From Saccoglossus kowalevskii (lineage: Eukaryota > Hemichordata > Enteropneusta > Harrimaniidae), in assembly GCF_000003605.2 (NCBI RefSeq), contig NW_003119432.1:286244-325737 (forward strand): 39,494 nt of DNA. Reading direction: 5' to 3'. Made by a program: the position numbers and the translations under genes. The notes beneath the pieces were generated by a model that was not told the origin of the DNA, did not search any database, and saw only the letters and a program-made list of their open reading frames with translations. Below, piece after piece: positions 1-34,419 of the stretch. Each line of letters starts with the position of its first letter. The first letter of the stretch is position 1.

Positions 1-1252
1 GGCCGACTCGCAGTGTGAAATCATATATATTCGCGACATATAATTTCCAATTATCATAACAAATTCGTGACCAAAGAATATAATGCATTCATTACACTTG
101 CGTAGAAATTGTCAGTTTGTTTCTCGTCAAAGGTTCAGAGCAGAGCAAACGAAAATTACTACCCCCGTTTTAAATAAATCTGATATTGTAGGGTCACTCA
201 TGATATATTTTCTGCATATGAAACGTACAAGTGTTGGTAATATGATTGACTATTCTTGTTGGTCATAACGTACGCGTACAGCTAAAGCTTGTTGGATACA
301 TGCGTGTCATTCAGTTTTGAAGAGCAATGTCACACGCTGTACAACAATTATGATACCTCCGCCATGAAAAACCGTCTTCTCGGTAATTAGCCCACGTACT
401 TTCGTTACTGAGGCAATTATACTATAAAGACTGCGACAGTACACCGGAGAATAATTTAATATTCAGAATAAATTACCCTTTTTGTTAAACGCGTTATACT
501 GAAGTGCCGAAAGTGTAGAGCGTAGTGTATGCCAGTTTCACCACCTAACGCTACAATGTCACTACCGTTGTTGCTTCTGAGATTGCGCAATTTGAACTGC
601 CAAGATATATCCTGCCACTCTACTATTATTATTGTTGTTGAACAGCCATGCATATTTGGATAATATTTGTGCACACAAAAAGTATCAAGCGTCATGGAAT
701 ATGTACAAAGAACAGACACGTGCCCACTTAGTATTTGCTACGACAAATTCTGTCAAATAAATGTGTGAGACATTGAATTGTTTGTAGCTTACTGTTCGCT
801 GTTATTACCCGTCGACATTTGCCTACAAATAGAATGGTTCGCCAAATTAACCAATAATTTTAAATAAGTCACCGTGTGTACGAGCAGCTTGGATGACATA
901 TTTACGACTTTCCTCAGTTCCCCAGTTTCCTGGCGGGTTTACTCATGTTTGGAAGCATATGTTACAAAACATAACGCCACGGACTCGCTATAACGTTTGT
1001 GGGGTATGGCAGTTATTTTTACTCGTGACGCGGTGTATTCATGCTGTATTTTCACTCGCTTTGCCACAAGATACATCATCACGGCATTAAATATCGTATT
1101 CATTCTATGATATCAATGTTATCTTTAAAGAAGCATGTGATTTAAAAGCTATTAAACTTTATTTTGTAGGATGTATTTTTGCCGCTAACGCCGTGGAACA
1201 CCCTGCGACAAACAACACATCTGCCAGACCATAATATTCTGATATTATCGCC

Positions 1253-1305
1253 GTATATGTGTCAGTGTATATGTGTCAGTGTATATGTGTCAGTGTATAT
1301 GTGTC
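1253..1305. repeat. 14-bp tandem repeat, about 3.8 copies
   Basis: The unit GTATATGTGTCAGT is repeated three times exactly and once partly. It lies in the upstream flank, with no link to a gene seen. Confidence 0.9.
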
Positions 1306-4300
1306 GCTAGTACACTGTCATTATTCAACGGGGTCTGAACTAATGAAAATTACTTCACAAGTTGATAGTGTAGGATAAGGAACTTGATATCTTGTTTAGC
1401 CCATGTATCCATTTCACAGCTTCTGAAAGCTAAAGCTAACGCAGTGGTAGTAATTTTGGAAAGCGCGTTTCAATAACATCGTGGAACGCCCTGGTTCATT
1501 ATTTTGTATAACAGTTCGAAAACCATGAACATTGTTAGTTTACGCTGTTTCGGTTAAGAAATTATTATTTTGGAGGCATCACTATAATTACGGTTTATAC
1601 CGATTTAGTCAACATCTGAAACTACCAGAATTATTGGAATTAATATAAGCATTAATAATAATTCTATATAAATATTGTGTTAAGCCACCAAAAGGATATC
1701 GGCGTAATTCTTGTTACTCAGCCATGATGTGCGACTCGTCAACATTCATTGTTTTCAATTTCAAAGTCCCCAACATTAGTATAGATCGTTTAAACAACAA
1801 ACCCACTGTTTTTTGTCCAGGTTGAGACATCCTGGTCATTTTCACCTGGAAGTTTAAAAATCGTTTTTTTGTGAACGCCTATGCGTAACTGAAATACAAG
1901 AGTCTACAACGCGCTTACCATATTGTCTATCTCACGGGTGGGATGGGGAATCGATCCGACCTATTTAGAGATTTTTGGTGATTTTAGGAGAATTTAGGCC
2001 CGTTTTTTGCGAAAAGTGACAATTTTGAGGCCAAAGGCACCTTAAAGTCGATTTATGCGGGCCTATTTTTCAACTGGTTGCGGAACGCTCCCGTCCGAAA
2101 TCGAAGTGAGTAGTCCCGAGTCCATTTCTTTCTACTTAAAATATGACGGTATTATAATCCAATATATACAGACGTTTATATCTATTTTTTGGGGGAATTC
2201 AAATATGTATACCCTGTGTAATATGTAGGTGACGCTTGTCAAGTATGGGAGATTTGTTATAAAATAATAAACAAATCAAAATAATTAACAGAGAATTATT
2301 TGACGATGTGTCTCCCCGATGGAACAATTACTCACCGAGGCGCAGCCCCTCAGTTTTCAGTTAAGGTAGCGGGACTATTATTTGCATACTTTTTTTCATC
2401 TTCTAATTGGGAGCAAACGACTACAAATAGACCCAGGAAAGTATATATTTTTGGAATCGCCAGACTTCAAGCATTTCAAAGGTGTGTTTGTCATGCCCGT
2501 ATCTGCATTCTACGGTGAGTTACTTAATCAAAAGTGAAAAATTACTTTTTTTGTAAAAAAAATAATTACGCATTTATGCTGGTGATAATAAGTTTTGTTT
2601 TCGCTTTTCCTAGTTGTTCAATAGTCTGGTAAATTGAATGTGTCTGATCATTTTATTCAAGCAACGCATTTTGAAAAATAGTGTCCTGAATTTTAATTTC
2701 TGTTTTAGTCGCATTGACCCCAACTCAAACCACAACACATTGGTAAATAATCCATGAAATAATTTGTCTGGACACATTCAAGTTCCTCTCATTGTCACCT
2801 TAAATTTGGTGTTAATCCAACGACAATAAGTATACGTTATTTTTTGTTAAAGACCTTGTATTTTGAAAAACATAAACTCCTAGAAAACGTCGATGAAGTC
2901 ACAGCAAAGATTTTCAAGCTTGTTTATCTGCACAAGCGATTTTTTTCCCATCAAGGTCTGTTTTAACATGTGTAGGGGCATCCAAATGTGTAAGGCTATT
3001 GGAAACCCAAAAAAATTAAAGGAATGGGATAGCTATAGTTCGATAAAACGGCAGATGAAAACACTAAAATCAATGATTTTTTTCAGTGGCTGTGTGACCT
3101 TGTGTCTGACACATTCATATGCAAATGACTAATCTGTGATATAAACAGGGGCGGAGACAAACCACTCAAATGTTTAATATTAATAAATATATATGGTGTA
3201 CCCTAAAGCAAATATGTAACCGAATTTAAAATGTGAACTACTGCGCAGCACATCCATGCAATGCATTATAGGAATGAACATCCAATTGTGTATAATTTAT
3301 ATTATTTTTTTTTCAAATGTTTTATAAATATTATGATTTGGAATATTTTTTTGAGATGTGAAGATATAATCTCATTATAGAAAGTAATGCCATTTCTAAT
3401 AATTTTCCCCTGACATTTTGTACTCTTGTATCTGTAATTGTCCAGTGACCGCATTTTTATTGTTGGTGGCATAAATTCATAATGAAGGCAGTATAATCAT
3501 GTAATCTTCAGTTCAGCGCCAACCTCTCACGGCATTGTTTGCACGAAATTTCAATCGTGAGCAAATTATAATTCGTTAAAAACCAGATCAATTAACTAAA
3601 ATGTAGCGGTATTCATTGATCTGAATTCTTTTAAAGGAGCACAAAATTCCCACTCGTATATCTTACTTTGGATTCCTCGTACATATAGAAAATGCATGGA
3701 TACATATGTATAAACATATTTAAATGGATGAGAAGATTGCATTATCCGCCAACTAGACGATCAAATATCTTTTTTGTTTATTCAGTGTATGTTCAAACAT
3801 GATTAGGAAATTGCCGTATAATTCATCTCACGTTTTGCATGTCTTTGTCGAAAACAAATACGTATGTTAACCCTTCAAAGTGTTGATCTACAAAATGAGG
3901 CTGTGCAGTTTATTCAAGTAGAATACAAATTCACATAGTTCACTTCAGGTCATTTATAAGTGTGCTGTTCATGCATATATTATACCAAGACGGTCTTCGT
4001 CAGATTTGTTCTATCGTGGCTTGCATTTTTTTCGTCGTGTGACGTCATTTATATACTTGCAAAGGTTCATCAAATAAAGGAGTTCAATCCTCTTATTTGG
4101 TTACAATGCATGCTATGTCGACTATGTCGCTCTTTGAAGCAAAGCGTTGCCTCTGAAAACCATCGAAATGTTCGTAAACCAATTAAAAAACGTATATTCA
4201 ATTCACACACACATGCAGCAGGGCAAAATGAATACTTTTTGCCTACCAGGTGTCAACAGCCAAGGATTTGTTTATTAAATTGTGAAGAACAGGCATTAAT

Positions 4301-5622
4301 TTACTCTGTCATCGTAACGCCGTAAGTGCCGTAATTTTGTGGTATTTTACGGGGTATTTCCATCCCACCATATTAGGAAATGCGAATTCCAAATATGGAA
4401 TGAATACGCGCGATTCTGGTCTACCCAAAGATTGTGTGTGTTTTCTGTCTAATGGTTATTCGATTATGTCCACCATCGTTTCCTGGGCAAATAACTAATT
4501 GTATAGATATTTTCATAATAAACAAAAAAAAGTAATATGTTTAAGAATAAAAAATATATTCGTCAACATATTTGGAACACACTAACAAATCGTCACCATG
4601 GGAATAGTAAAAATGAACGTTTTTAATGCGTAAGCCGGGTCACAAAGTCTAACGTGCGTGAATGCTGTAAATATTGTGAGGCTTATGCAATTTAAATTGC
4701 TGTTGTCATTCAAGTCATTATTCAAATATCCTATTATATAAGTTTCCTTTCACCACGACTGATTCTACGAATCACGATATTTATAGGCGCTTTACAATTT
4801 TTTTTTTCATTGCAGTTACACTGGCTGACAAATATGACAAATCTGTTTTCCTTTCAGCATTATTACATTCACAGGAATACTATAAACATATACAATTATT
4901 GTGTGATTAGACGTGAAGTCAGTATTAAAGTTTACGTATAATATTATTTTATTTTCCGCGCAACGATAATGTTATGCGATAACATACTGACAATAATAAT
5001 AATATCGTCCGAGCTTTGCCACAGCTTGCTTTGAAAAATTTGTTTTTATAACACCATTGTTTCACCTTGATATTCCGAAAATCATTTTCAACTTGTACGG
5101 TTGTACAACCACAATGGGTTGACGCTCTTATAGTAAGCGCCGTGCTGTGTGTTCGCTGAACTGCTGAGACATAGTGCTTTCATTTTACCGACACCATTAG
5201 TACATTCTTTGATGTCCTAACTACGTTAGAGAGAAATATGGTCTCTCTATGAAGTCTCAATCGACTAATATTTTTCGGGTTGTTTCCAGATAGTTAATGT
5301 GGAGTGATTTTGTTAATGTGCATTCACTAAATAAAACCAAATGATTTTGAATGATTTCCGGTACAGGCGGATGAATGCGCTAAACGAGGCAAAGCGACAT
5401 TTAATTTTGTTAACATCAATTTTAACAATTGCTGTTGATTATAAAGGCAATTTTCCCATTGTTGCCACATACGTCACGGTAAAACGAACAGCTTTCAAGT
5501 CATTTCACGCCAAGTGACACGTGACACCGCGTTAATAAATGAACTTCTTCCACGCATGCAAAAAGTAAAATAAGCTTAGTGAATAAGGAACACATCGCCA
5601 AGTGTATAATGTAAGTTTATGG

Positions 5623-5660
5623 AATACATGTACACAATACATGTACACAATACATGCACG
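5623..5660. repeat. 13-bp tandem repeat, about 3 copies
   Basis: The unit AATACATGTACAC occurs twice exactly, followed by a third copy with one change before it ends. ACATGT/TGTACA palindromes lie within each unit. Confidence 0.88.
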
Positions 5661-6938
5661 AAGATCATTACTCACATACCACCAAAACCTTCCTACCACA
5701 CTTGTTTCAGATAAGGATATATCATTGGTTAAGTAACTAGAACAACAAACTGCGATGAATCGTCATTGAATTGATAACGATGATGTTATCCAAGACAGTT
5801 TTTTTTTATAAATATGGTTAACATATATAATGCTTAATTGATAATGAATTTCTATGAAATGTTTTTTATTCATCCTTGGGTCTTGTACGAAATGTATCAT
5901 AATTGCATACTGTATTAATGTTTACTGCAAAGCAGTCAATGCTCACGCCAGGAACATTGCCCATCGAATAAAACACAACACAAACAATGCTTGACTCATA
6001 GCGACGTATACAACGCGTGTAAAATACATTTATTTAAATGAAATTCGAACACGCGCTGCGCGACGACTACCGCGCTTAAAAAAGGATCTGTGCAGCGTTC
6101 GGACAAACCAACCAAACTACGCAAGAGTTCCGTTATATGTACTGTATCTACTGTCGTACGCCAAACCGTAGCATCTATCGTGCCATATCGGTCAATTTCA
6201 AGGGAGTTAGTTGTCATAATAACAGGATGTTACGTAAATTGTAAAATTAATATAACATGCAGCTTGCGAAATATTTTGTACAGATCCGAAACCATTTCAA
6301 GATAACCGGATGTGAGAAGTATATAAAAAAACACATAAACAATGCAGATCGTAAAATTCTGGCAATAGGTACGCACAAATCTTATATAATTCCCGATCAA
6401 TTAAAAGAGGAAATTGTGCAGAACTTAATTTTAAGGAAATGAGTGTATGGGAATCAATAAGACAATGTTAGACTATGTACCGTTAACAAACATATCGAAT
6501 TGTCTCTGCCGTTTCAACGTTAACTTCGTTGAGGAGTTGGTTGGAAACTACTCATGAAAACGTATTACAAATTTAAGCACGTTTCAATATTGAATCAGGT
6601 GGACGTATGTCAATCACCGCACTACCAAGTATTGATACCGAAGTTTACTTTTAATTAAACCTCCAAACGAAGGTTTAGTCGTGGGAATTAACACGGACGT
6701 GATATCCACTATGTAAAGCATAACGACATTTCAATGAAAAACTGTCCGCATTCGTATTTCTTGTGGCTGTGGACATGATATGGGAGTTCTTAAAACAATA
6801 CTCAATGAGAAAAGTAGTGAATAAATGACAAATCAAAAAAAAAATCGTAAATGATAAAGTCATTAACGATACTTACTTAATTTTGTTTTCTTGTGTTGTC
6901 ACGGTGTTTATTATCACATTGTTTTATTTTCTACACAG

Positions 6939-29379
<22,441 letters not shown>

Positions 29380-29706
29380 AATATGTCGCTACTTTAAAGT
29401 TTGCTTATACGTATATTTGTCAGTTTAACCAAGACATTTACATAAATATATATATATGGTATATGTGTGATATATTTCGTACAGTGTCCATTCAATATGT
29501 ACTAACATAGACTTATTTAGTGTTTACACTGAAGAATAATATGTGATACACGTGTCTTCATTGCCTACAGGCTCATTCACATATCGTCTTGGTAAATTTG
29601 AATTATCTAGCACTCTATCTTAACTTGCAATAATCTATATATTTAATGTATGTGTAATTACGTCCTTAAATTTCTTGATTTACATCGTCATGGTGTTCCA
29701 GATGAA

Positions 29707-29712
29707 ATTAAA
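29707..29712 (+). terminator. Possible proximal poly(A) signal of the polycystin-1-like gene
   Basis: ATTAAA, the common variant hexamer, about 330 bp after the stop codon. A TG-rich stretch (CAAACATGTGTTAC) follows. No transcript data to confirm. Confidence 0.35.
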
Positions 29713-30289
29713 GCATAATCTGTTCAAACATGTGTTACTATACGCATCTTCGTAACTAGAAGATTTTAGCATGACGACGAGACCACGTGGCAGAATTCCT
29801 CCACATTTACAATATTTACCATTGTGTAATGTACATATAATAACCAGCTCGGAGTGTACACATATAATACAAGTATATTATTTGCAATATTCAACTGTTG
29901 TGTAATGTATACGATTTGATTTATGGTATTACGATGGTACAGTTCTGTTTTGGTGAATTGTACATGTATATATCGATGCAAACGTTTCAGCGAAATCACT
30001 GTAATGAACCAAAGCATTGGACGAGGTCGCTAGGGAATAATAATAGCATATATTTTCTTGTTTTCATTTTTATTCAAATCTAATGGCGTTTCCTGTTGTA
30101 ATTTCCAGATCACACAGAGTAGAGCCTCCACAAATTACAATTATTGAAGGGGAGATACGTGACGTTATAGTATTTGGTATACTCGGCGATAACTGACACT
30201 TTCTTAATTCGTCCCCCATTAAAGTGAAAAAACATTGCCACGTAGTTAATCCTATTTTTAATCTTGCCATTATATTTGGCAGGAAGGCT

Positions 30290-30427
30290 CACAGATTGTG
30301 TTATTTAAATTTCGTTGTCAGATAATATAAGTTCACACAGATTGTGTTATTTTAAACTCTGTGCCCAATAATATAAGTGCACATATATTGTGTTATTTTA
30401 AACTCGGCTCCCGGAAATGTAAGTGCA
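30290..30427. repeat. Minisatellite, 3 x 46 bp
   Basis: Three head-to-tail units at 30290-30335, 30336-30381 and 30382-30427. Each has ATTGTGTTATTT near its start and ends in a TAAGT(T/G)CA stretch, with unit sequences drifting toward the right end. All three have equal length, so no net indel separates them. Confidence 0.92.
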
Positions 30428-31071
30428 GTGTTGTTGAACAGAATATCAAAATAAAACAGGATTCAAAAGGCCACTTCTAATCAATCGACACAATTTAACC
30501 AACTTAATTCGACATATTTCTGAATTGAACGTATGTACGCAAAATCTAGAGGTCACGGTGGAAGTTTGGAAACACAATATGATTGATATATAACATGTAC
30601 ATACTTGGTTTGCTGATTGCCCAAAACATTAATATATCCAGTAGAATCCCTCAATGAATTAATAACGTTATAAATAGGTTCGCACTTTTCGACAATCACC
30701 TTTGGGAAAGGTCTGGTACTGGCACTTTGGGTTACAGTTTTAAGAATGAAAAACAATCTTGTATATTATTAATGAATGTATTTTAAATTGCATCTTATTT
30801 TGCCCTTACAATATTCTCCATTGTACTTTTCTGAGTGAGGGAGAAGCAACCGTCCGTAGCAGTTTTATACAATGGGTTAAATAAGTGTACATATTTTAAG
30901 CTGTAAAAATGTGAATTTTCTAATTTAGTCAGTTGTAAATCAAGGAAGTCACTTGACATGCACCACCAGACAGCCAAGGGTGTGCTAAATATCTATAAGC
31001 AATAATTGTAATTATGTAGTGTTTTTTTTCTTCGACTTTGTGTAACCGTTTAGTTAATGTATACATATTGC

Positions 31072-31077
31072 AATAAA
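31072..31077 (+). terminator. Possible distal poly(A) signal of the polycystin-1-like gene
   Basis: Consensus AATAAA followed at once by a GT-rich element (GTTTGTGTTCAGCGTGT), the classic layout of a metazoan poly(A) site. It is 1.69 kb after the stop, so use of it would give a long 3' UTR that includes the 46-bp minisatellite. Confidence 0.35.
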
Positions 31078-32554
31078 GTTTGTGTTCAGCGTGTATCACT
31101 TATTGTATGTGATTTATGTGGATCGATTTGTTGCACTGCCAACCCTTGAGTATATTAATTTGAACGTCATGAAGAAATTTGTTAAAACAATCTAGTTACA
31201 CGTTAACTCAAAGAGTCGGGTCATCACTTCAATAGTATATATGCGCAGACACACCTAGCGTCAGTATGAATGTGCGTCATTGGGTGCGCGATTGTAAAAC
31301 ATGGAGATAAACCGGTACTGTTTTATTAAAGGACTCTTTATTTTCAACGTTAAATTCTCTTTGTTTGCTATGATAGCAGAATATCATATTGCTGTTAAAT
31401 GATATAGTTGCCCCCTCCCCCGATTGTACAAGAGGCTAAATTGTGTTCAACTTTGTTCGAACACATGTACGACGGTCAGACCTATTAATTATATAGCATC
31501 TTGAACTTATCATTTATGACTTATATCGGCGCCAGGCTATCAATCACGAAACACGGATCGATTATGGCTACGGTTTGTCTGGACAATTTAGTTAAAGGCA
31601 AAAGTTGGAAACTCGTTAGAGATTCAAGTTTCACATCAAATGTTGCTTAGTGGTCATTTATAATTATTATGTTTCCATATAAGTCGTAGTTGGTTTATAG
31701 CGATCGCTAAAGTAAATTTTCCCCAGTATTTATGTGAGATGTTCCTTCATTGCGCAGATAAATAAAGAGAAATATAATAAATACCACTCGTCTTTTATGA
31801 CGCACATATTTGTCGTGTGGAAGGTGTGACGCATGAAGAGCTATGTTTTCAGTATTTATCAGAGCATGAATAGTAATTCGACTCGGACAAAAACAGCCTA
31901 TGAGGCTACTGAGGTGGATAGAATAGACTCAAACGAGAAAAAAGTGTTAAAAACAGAGAACACAGGAGCATTATATATTCATGAATTGCTAATTTGAAAT
32001 CGACCCATGCAGAAAAGGGCATTCTTAGAGCGGAGCGCTCCATTATGGTCTATCGCACAGCCTGGCATATCCTCTAATGGTACACTGAATAAGATATATA
32101 CACCTTGGTTATCCGGAACTGCGAATTTGTTCGAAAACATTAATTGAATCTTACTGACTATGGTGCGAAGGTGATATTTAGGTTGTGTGAAAACCTAGGC
32201 TTTCCTTAGTATTTCCATTTAATGTTTTCGTTGGAGCCATTAATTGGTGATATCAGTTCCTCACATCAGCGTGAGTGTACACGTATGTCTGGTTTATCCA
32301 GCGCAAGACGTCTGAAGTACCACGTCATAAAACAAAATAAGAAAGTAGGTTCTACTAAAATAGATTGATATCAAGAAGGTAAACAGACATCTAGCAATAA
32401 AGTATTTCGTGAGTCCGAAATATTTAATCTTACATACCACTCGATTTTCGAGTAAACAGTTCAAGTTCAATTCAGCGTTATAGAGGGAGCCAGCCATCAA
32501 TCGACATCGCTAGTTATAACACTCCACGCCCGACATAGCTAACACAATCGCAGG

Positions 32555-32628
32555 TATATAAATAAGATATTTGTCGCATTGCTGACAAATTCAACTGCGT
32601 TCCGAAGTCCTAGCAACATTGTAGAGAA
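32555..32628 (+). promoter_or_regulatory. Possible promoter and untranslated first exon of the OST-alpha-like gene
   Basis: A TATATAAATA box at 32555-32564 is followed about 30 bp later by a TTCAACT initiator-like site (near 32590). About 40 bp further on there is a strong donor GTAAGT at 32629. The first coding exon has an acceptor-like CTTTCAG ending at 34347. Together these fit a 5' untranslated exon spliced over about 1.7 kb. A second TATA-like box (GTATATAAAC) lies near 33048. All inference. Confidence 0.28.
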
Positions 32629-34028
32629 GTAAGTGAAGATAAAGTACATGGGCCGGTAATCTGATTAGTATAAAGGATTGATGTAAGTATGGAGGAATGT
32701 TAACGTTGTCGATATTGTGATATAAGACTTATGTCAAAGTGTCTATTAAGTATCAGAAGTGCAGTATAAGGCTAAGTGTGCGTTTTGAACTCAATAACAC
32801 GTAACTACAAACTCATTGATCACACAAATAAGAATAGAGAGTTTTGGAATTCATGTCAGGCGTAATAGTGCGGGTACCATGATACAACCTAATACATTAA
32901 AGCCTGTTTTTACATTATATTAATTGCCCTAAGGTTCTGCCAGTATGACTGCATATGCACTGCAGTAACATGTCAGTATGTTACAATTTGTACTAAAATC
33001 GACATTTTTCTGACGCATTAAAATAAACTAATGTGGAGAAATGGTGGGTATATAAACGCTACAAAGACACATAAAGCAGGGTGTTGTAGAATACGTAATT
33101 TGACTTTCAGACGATATGTTGATAACAGGATAGCGGATCCGGGATAAAATATAGCAAAATATATTCCGTACGCCAGTTACGTCACCATGGGAACTACTAG
33201 CTTTCCTTTCAAATGAGGTTACTAAGCATTACGCCACGTGATTAATTATTCGTGAAAACGTTCGATTTAAACAATGAATATTAAACAACTGGAATAGCAA
33301 CAGGCATATTTCAACTTTTGTGTTATTGAAATAGTTCCTCGACGAACTATAAACTTCCTTGAGATTCACAACAAATCACCGAAAATAACAGCAAATTCTA
33401 GTTGAAATTGTCTTTATCGTCTGCATACCTTGACGCCACTTGATCTATTTATTTCGCTGTACACGCAGGTGATTATATCAGTGACGACATTCATTGTTTT
33501 ATGACTGACATTTCATTAGGAGAACGCGTTTCACTCTGAGACTCGAACACTTAAATATATACACTCAGTTCAGTATATTGTTTTGTTCGGAAGGCGGAAA
33601 GGTGTTGACATGATATGATATTAAATGAAGACACGATTTGTTGTGAAATATAAGAGACAAGACATATACTCCTCAAGTTGTTCGTAATGTAATAGCCGTT
33701 AAGAGTGACGACCGTACGTTCCTCTACTTGCCACAAAATTACGAGCACACTAATTTACATATTTAATGAATGTAAAAGAAGCTGACACGAATGTTCCCAT
33801 AGAAACGAGTAGTCAATCTGAGACAGCCCAGTTTACATTAATAGGCAAGCAAGTAAAATGCCACAAATTTACAAAAATAAATTATTTGTGAGGGTCGATC
33901 ATATTACAATCTTTTTTTCTTTTTAATAATAGAGTCTTTTATACGACCATTAGCTTTAAATCCCTTGCTGTCATATTGATTGCTTTTCAACGAACCGTGC
34001 ATTAATACACGCGATGCTGGTAATACCA

Positions 34029-34063
34029 ATGAATGTGAAGAATGAAATCTTTTTCACATTCAT
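34029..34063. repeat. Inverted repeat, 11-bp stem
   Basis: ATGAATGTGAA at 34029-34039 pairs perfectly with TTCACATTCAT at 34053-34063, leaving a 13-nt loop. No T-run follows on the + strand, so a terminator role is not suggested. Confidence 0.7.
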
Positions 34064-34191
34064 GATGGAAACGAAAAAATATAACACATGCGCAGTGTCA
34101 CTAAGATATCAGAGTTGATTATACAGAGTACGTATGCTAATTATAGGATGATCTATGTGAAATGGGAGCTCCTTGATTGTACCGAACCCGC

Positions 34192-34336
<145 letters not shown>

Positions 34337-34367
34337 GAATCTTTCAGAAGTGTAAAATCGTTCCAGC

Positions 34368-34419
34368 ATGACTTCAAACTGCAGTAGTGGCGTTCCTTAT
34401 ACCAGTGAGCTGTACGCAG
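34368..34419 (+). CDS. SLC51A: OST-alpha-like coding exon 1 (N-terminus)
   Basis: ATG at 34368 begins 'MTSNCSSGVPYTSELYA' and the exon ends in phase 1 at GTAAAT, which fits the next exon. The N-terminus is short and polar with a potential N-glycosylation site (NCS), as expected for an extracellular N-terminus. A splice acceptor-like CTTTCAG ends at 34347, so an untranslated exon may lie upstream. The start was chosen because it is the only ATG giving a phase match. Confidence 0.72.

Larger units (their letters stand above)
1..6938. other. 5' flank of the polycystin-1-like gene, no assured gene
   Basis: AT-rich DNA with many stops in all frames. The open frames here (up to 121 codons at 3960-4325) show no recognisable domain. 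It should hold, or precede, the missing first exon(s) of the polycystin-like gene, which must end in phase 1. I could not pick a start codon with a signal peptide and a phase 1 donor. Short tandem repeats lie at 1253-1305 and 5623-5660. Confidence 0.6.
29380..34190. other. Region between the two genes
   Basis: About 4.8 kb AT-rich DNA with only short open frames lacking domains. It holds candidate poly(A) signals, a minisatellite at 30290-30427, and TATA-like boxes near 32555 and 33050. No RNA gene was recognised. Confidence 0.7.

Noticed and set aside
3960-4325. 121-codon open frame in the upstream flank, close to a GTAAGT at 4322
   Set aside because: It starts at GTG just after a stop, has no domain or signal-peptide pattern, and the donor would be phase 2 while the next known exon needs phase 1.
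6257-6442. 61-codon open frame with protein-like lysine-rich text
   Set aside because: No ATG context, domain or phase-compatible donor; compatible with chance in AT-rich DNA.
6893-6938. Start of the polycystin-like protein at 6893
   Set aside because: The codon there is GTG and the stretch is the pyrimidine-rich tract of a splice acceptor; the LamG exon is better taken as internal.
32032-32041. GGAGCGCTCC palindrome
   Set aside because: A lone 10-bp palindrome with no second copy, gene link or longer symmetry.
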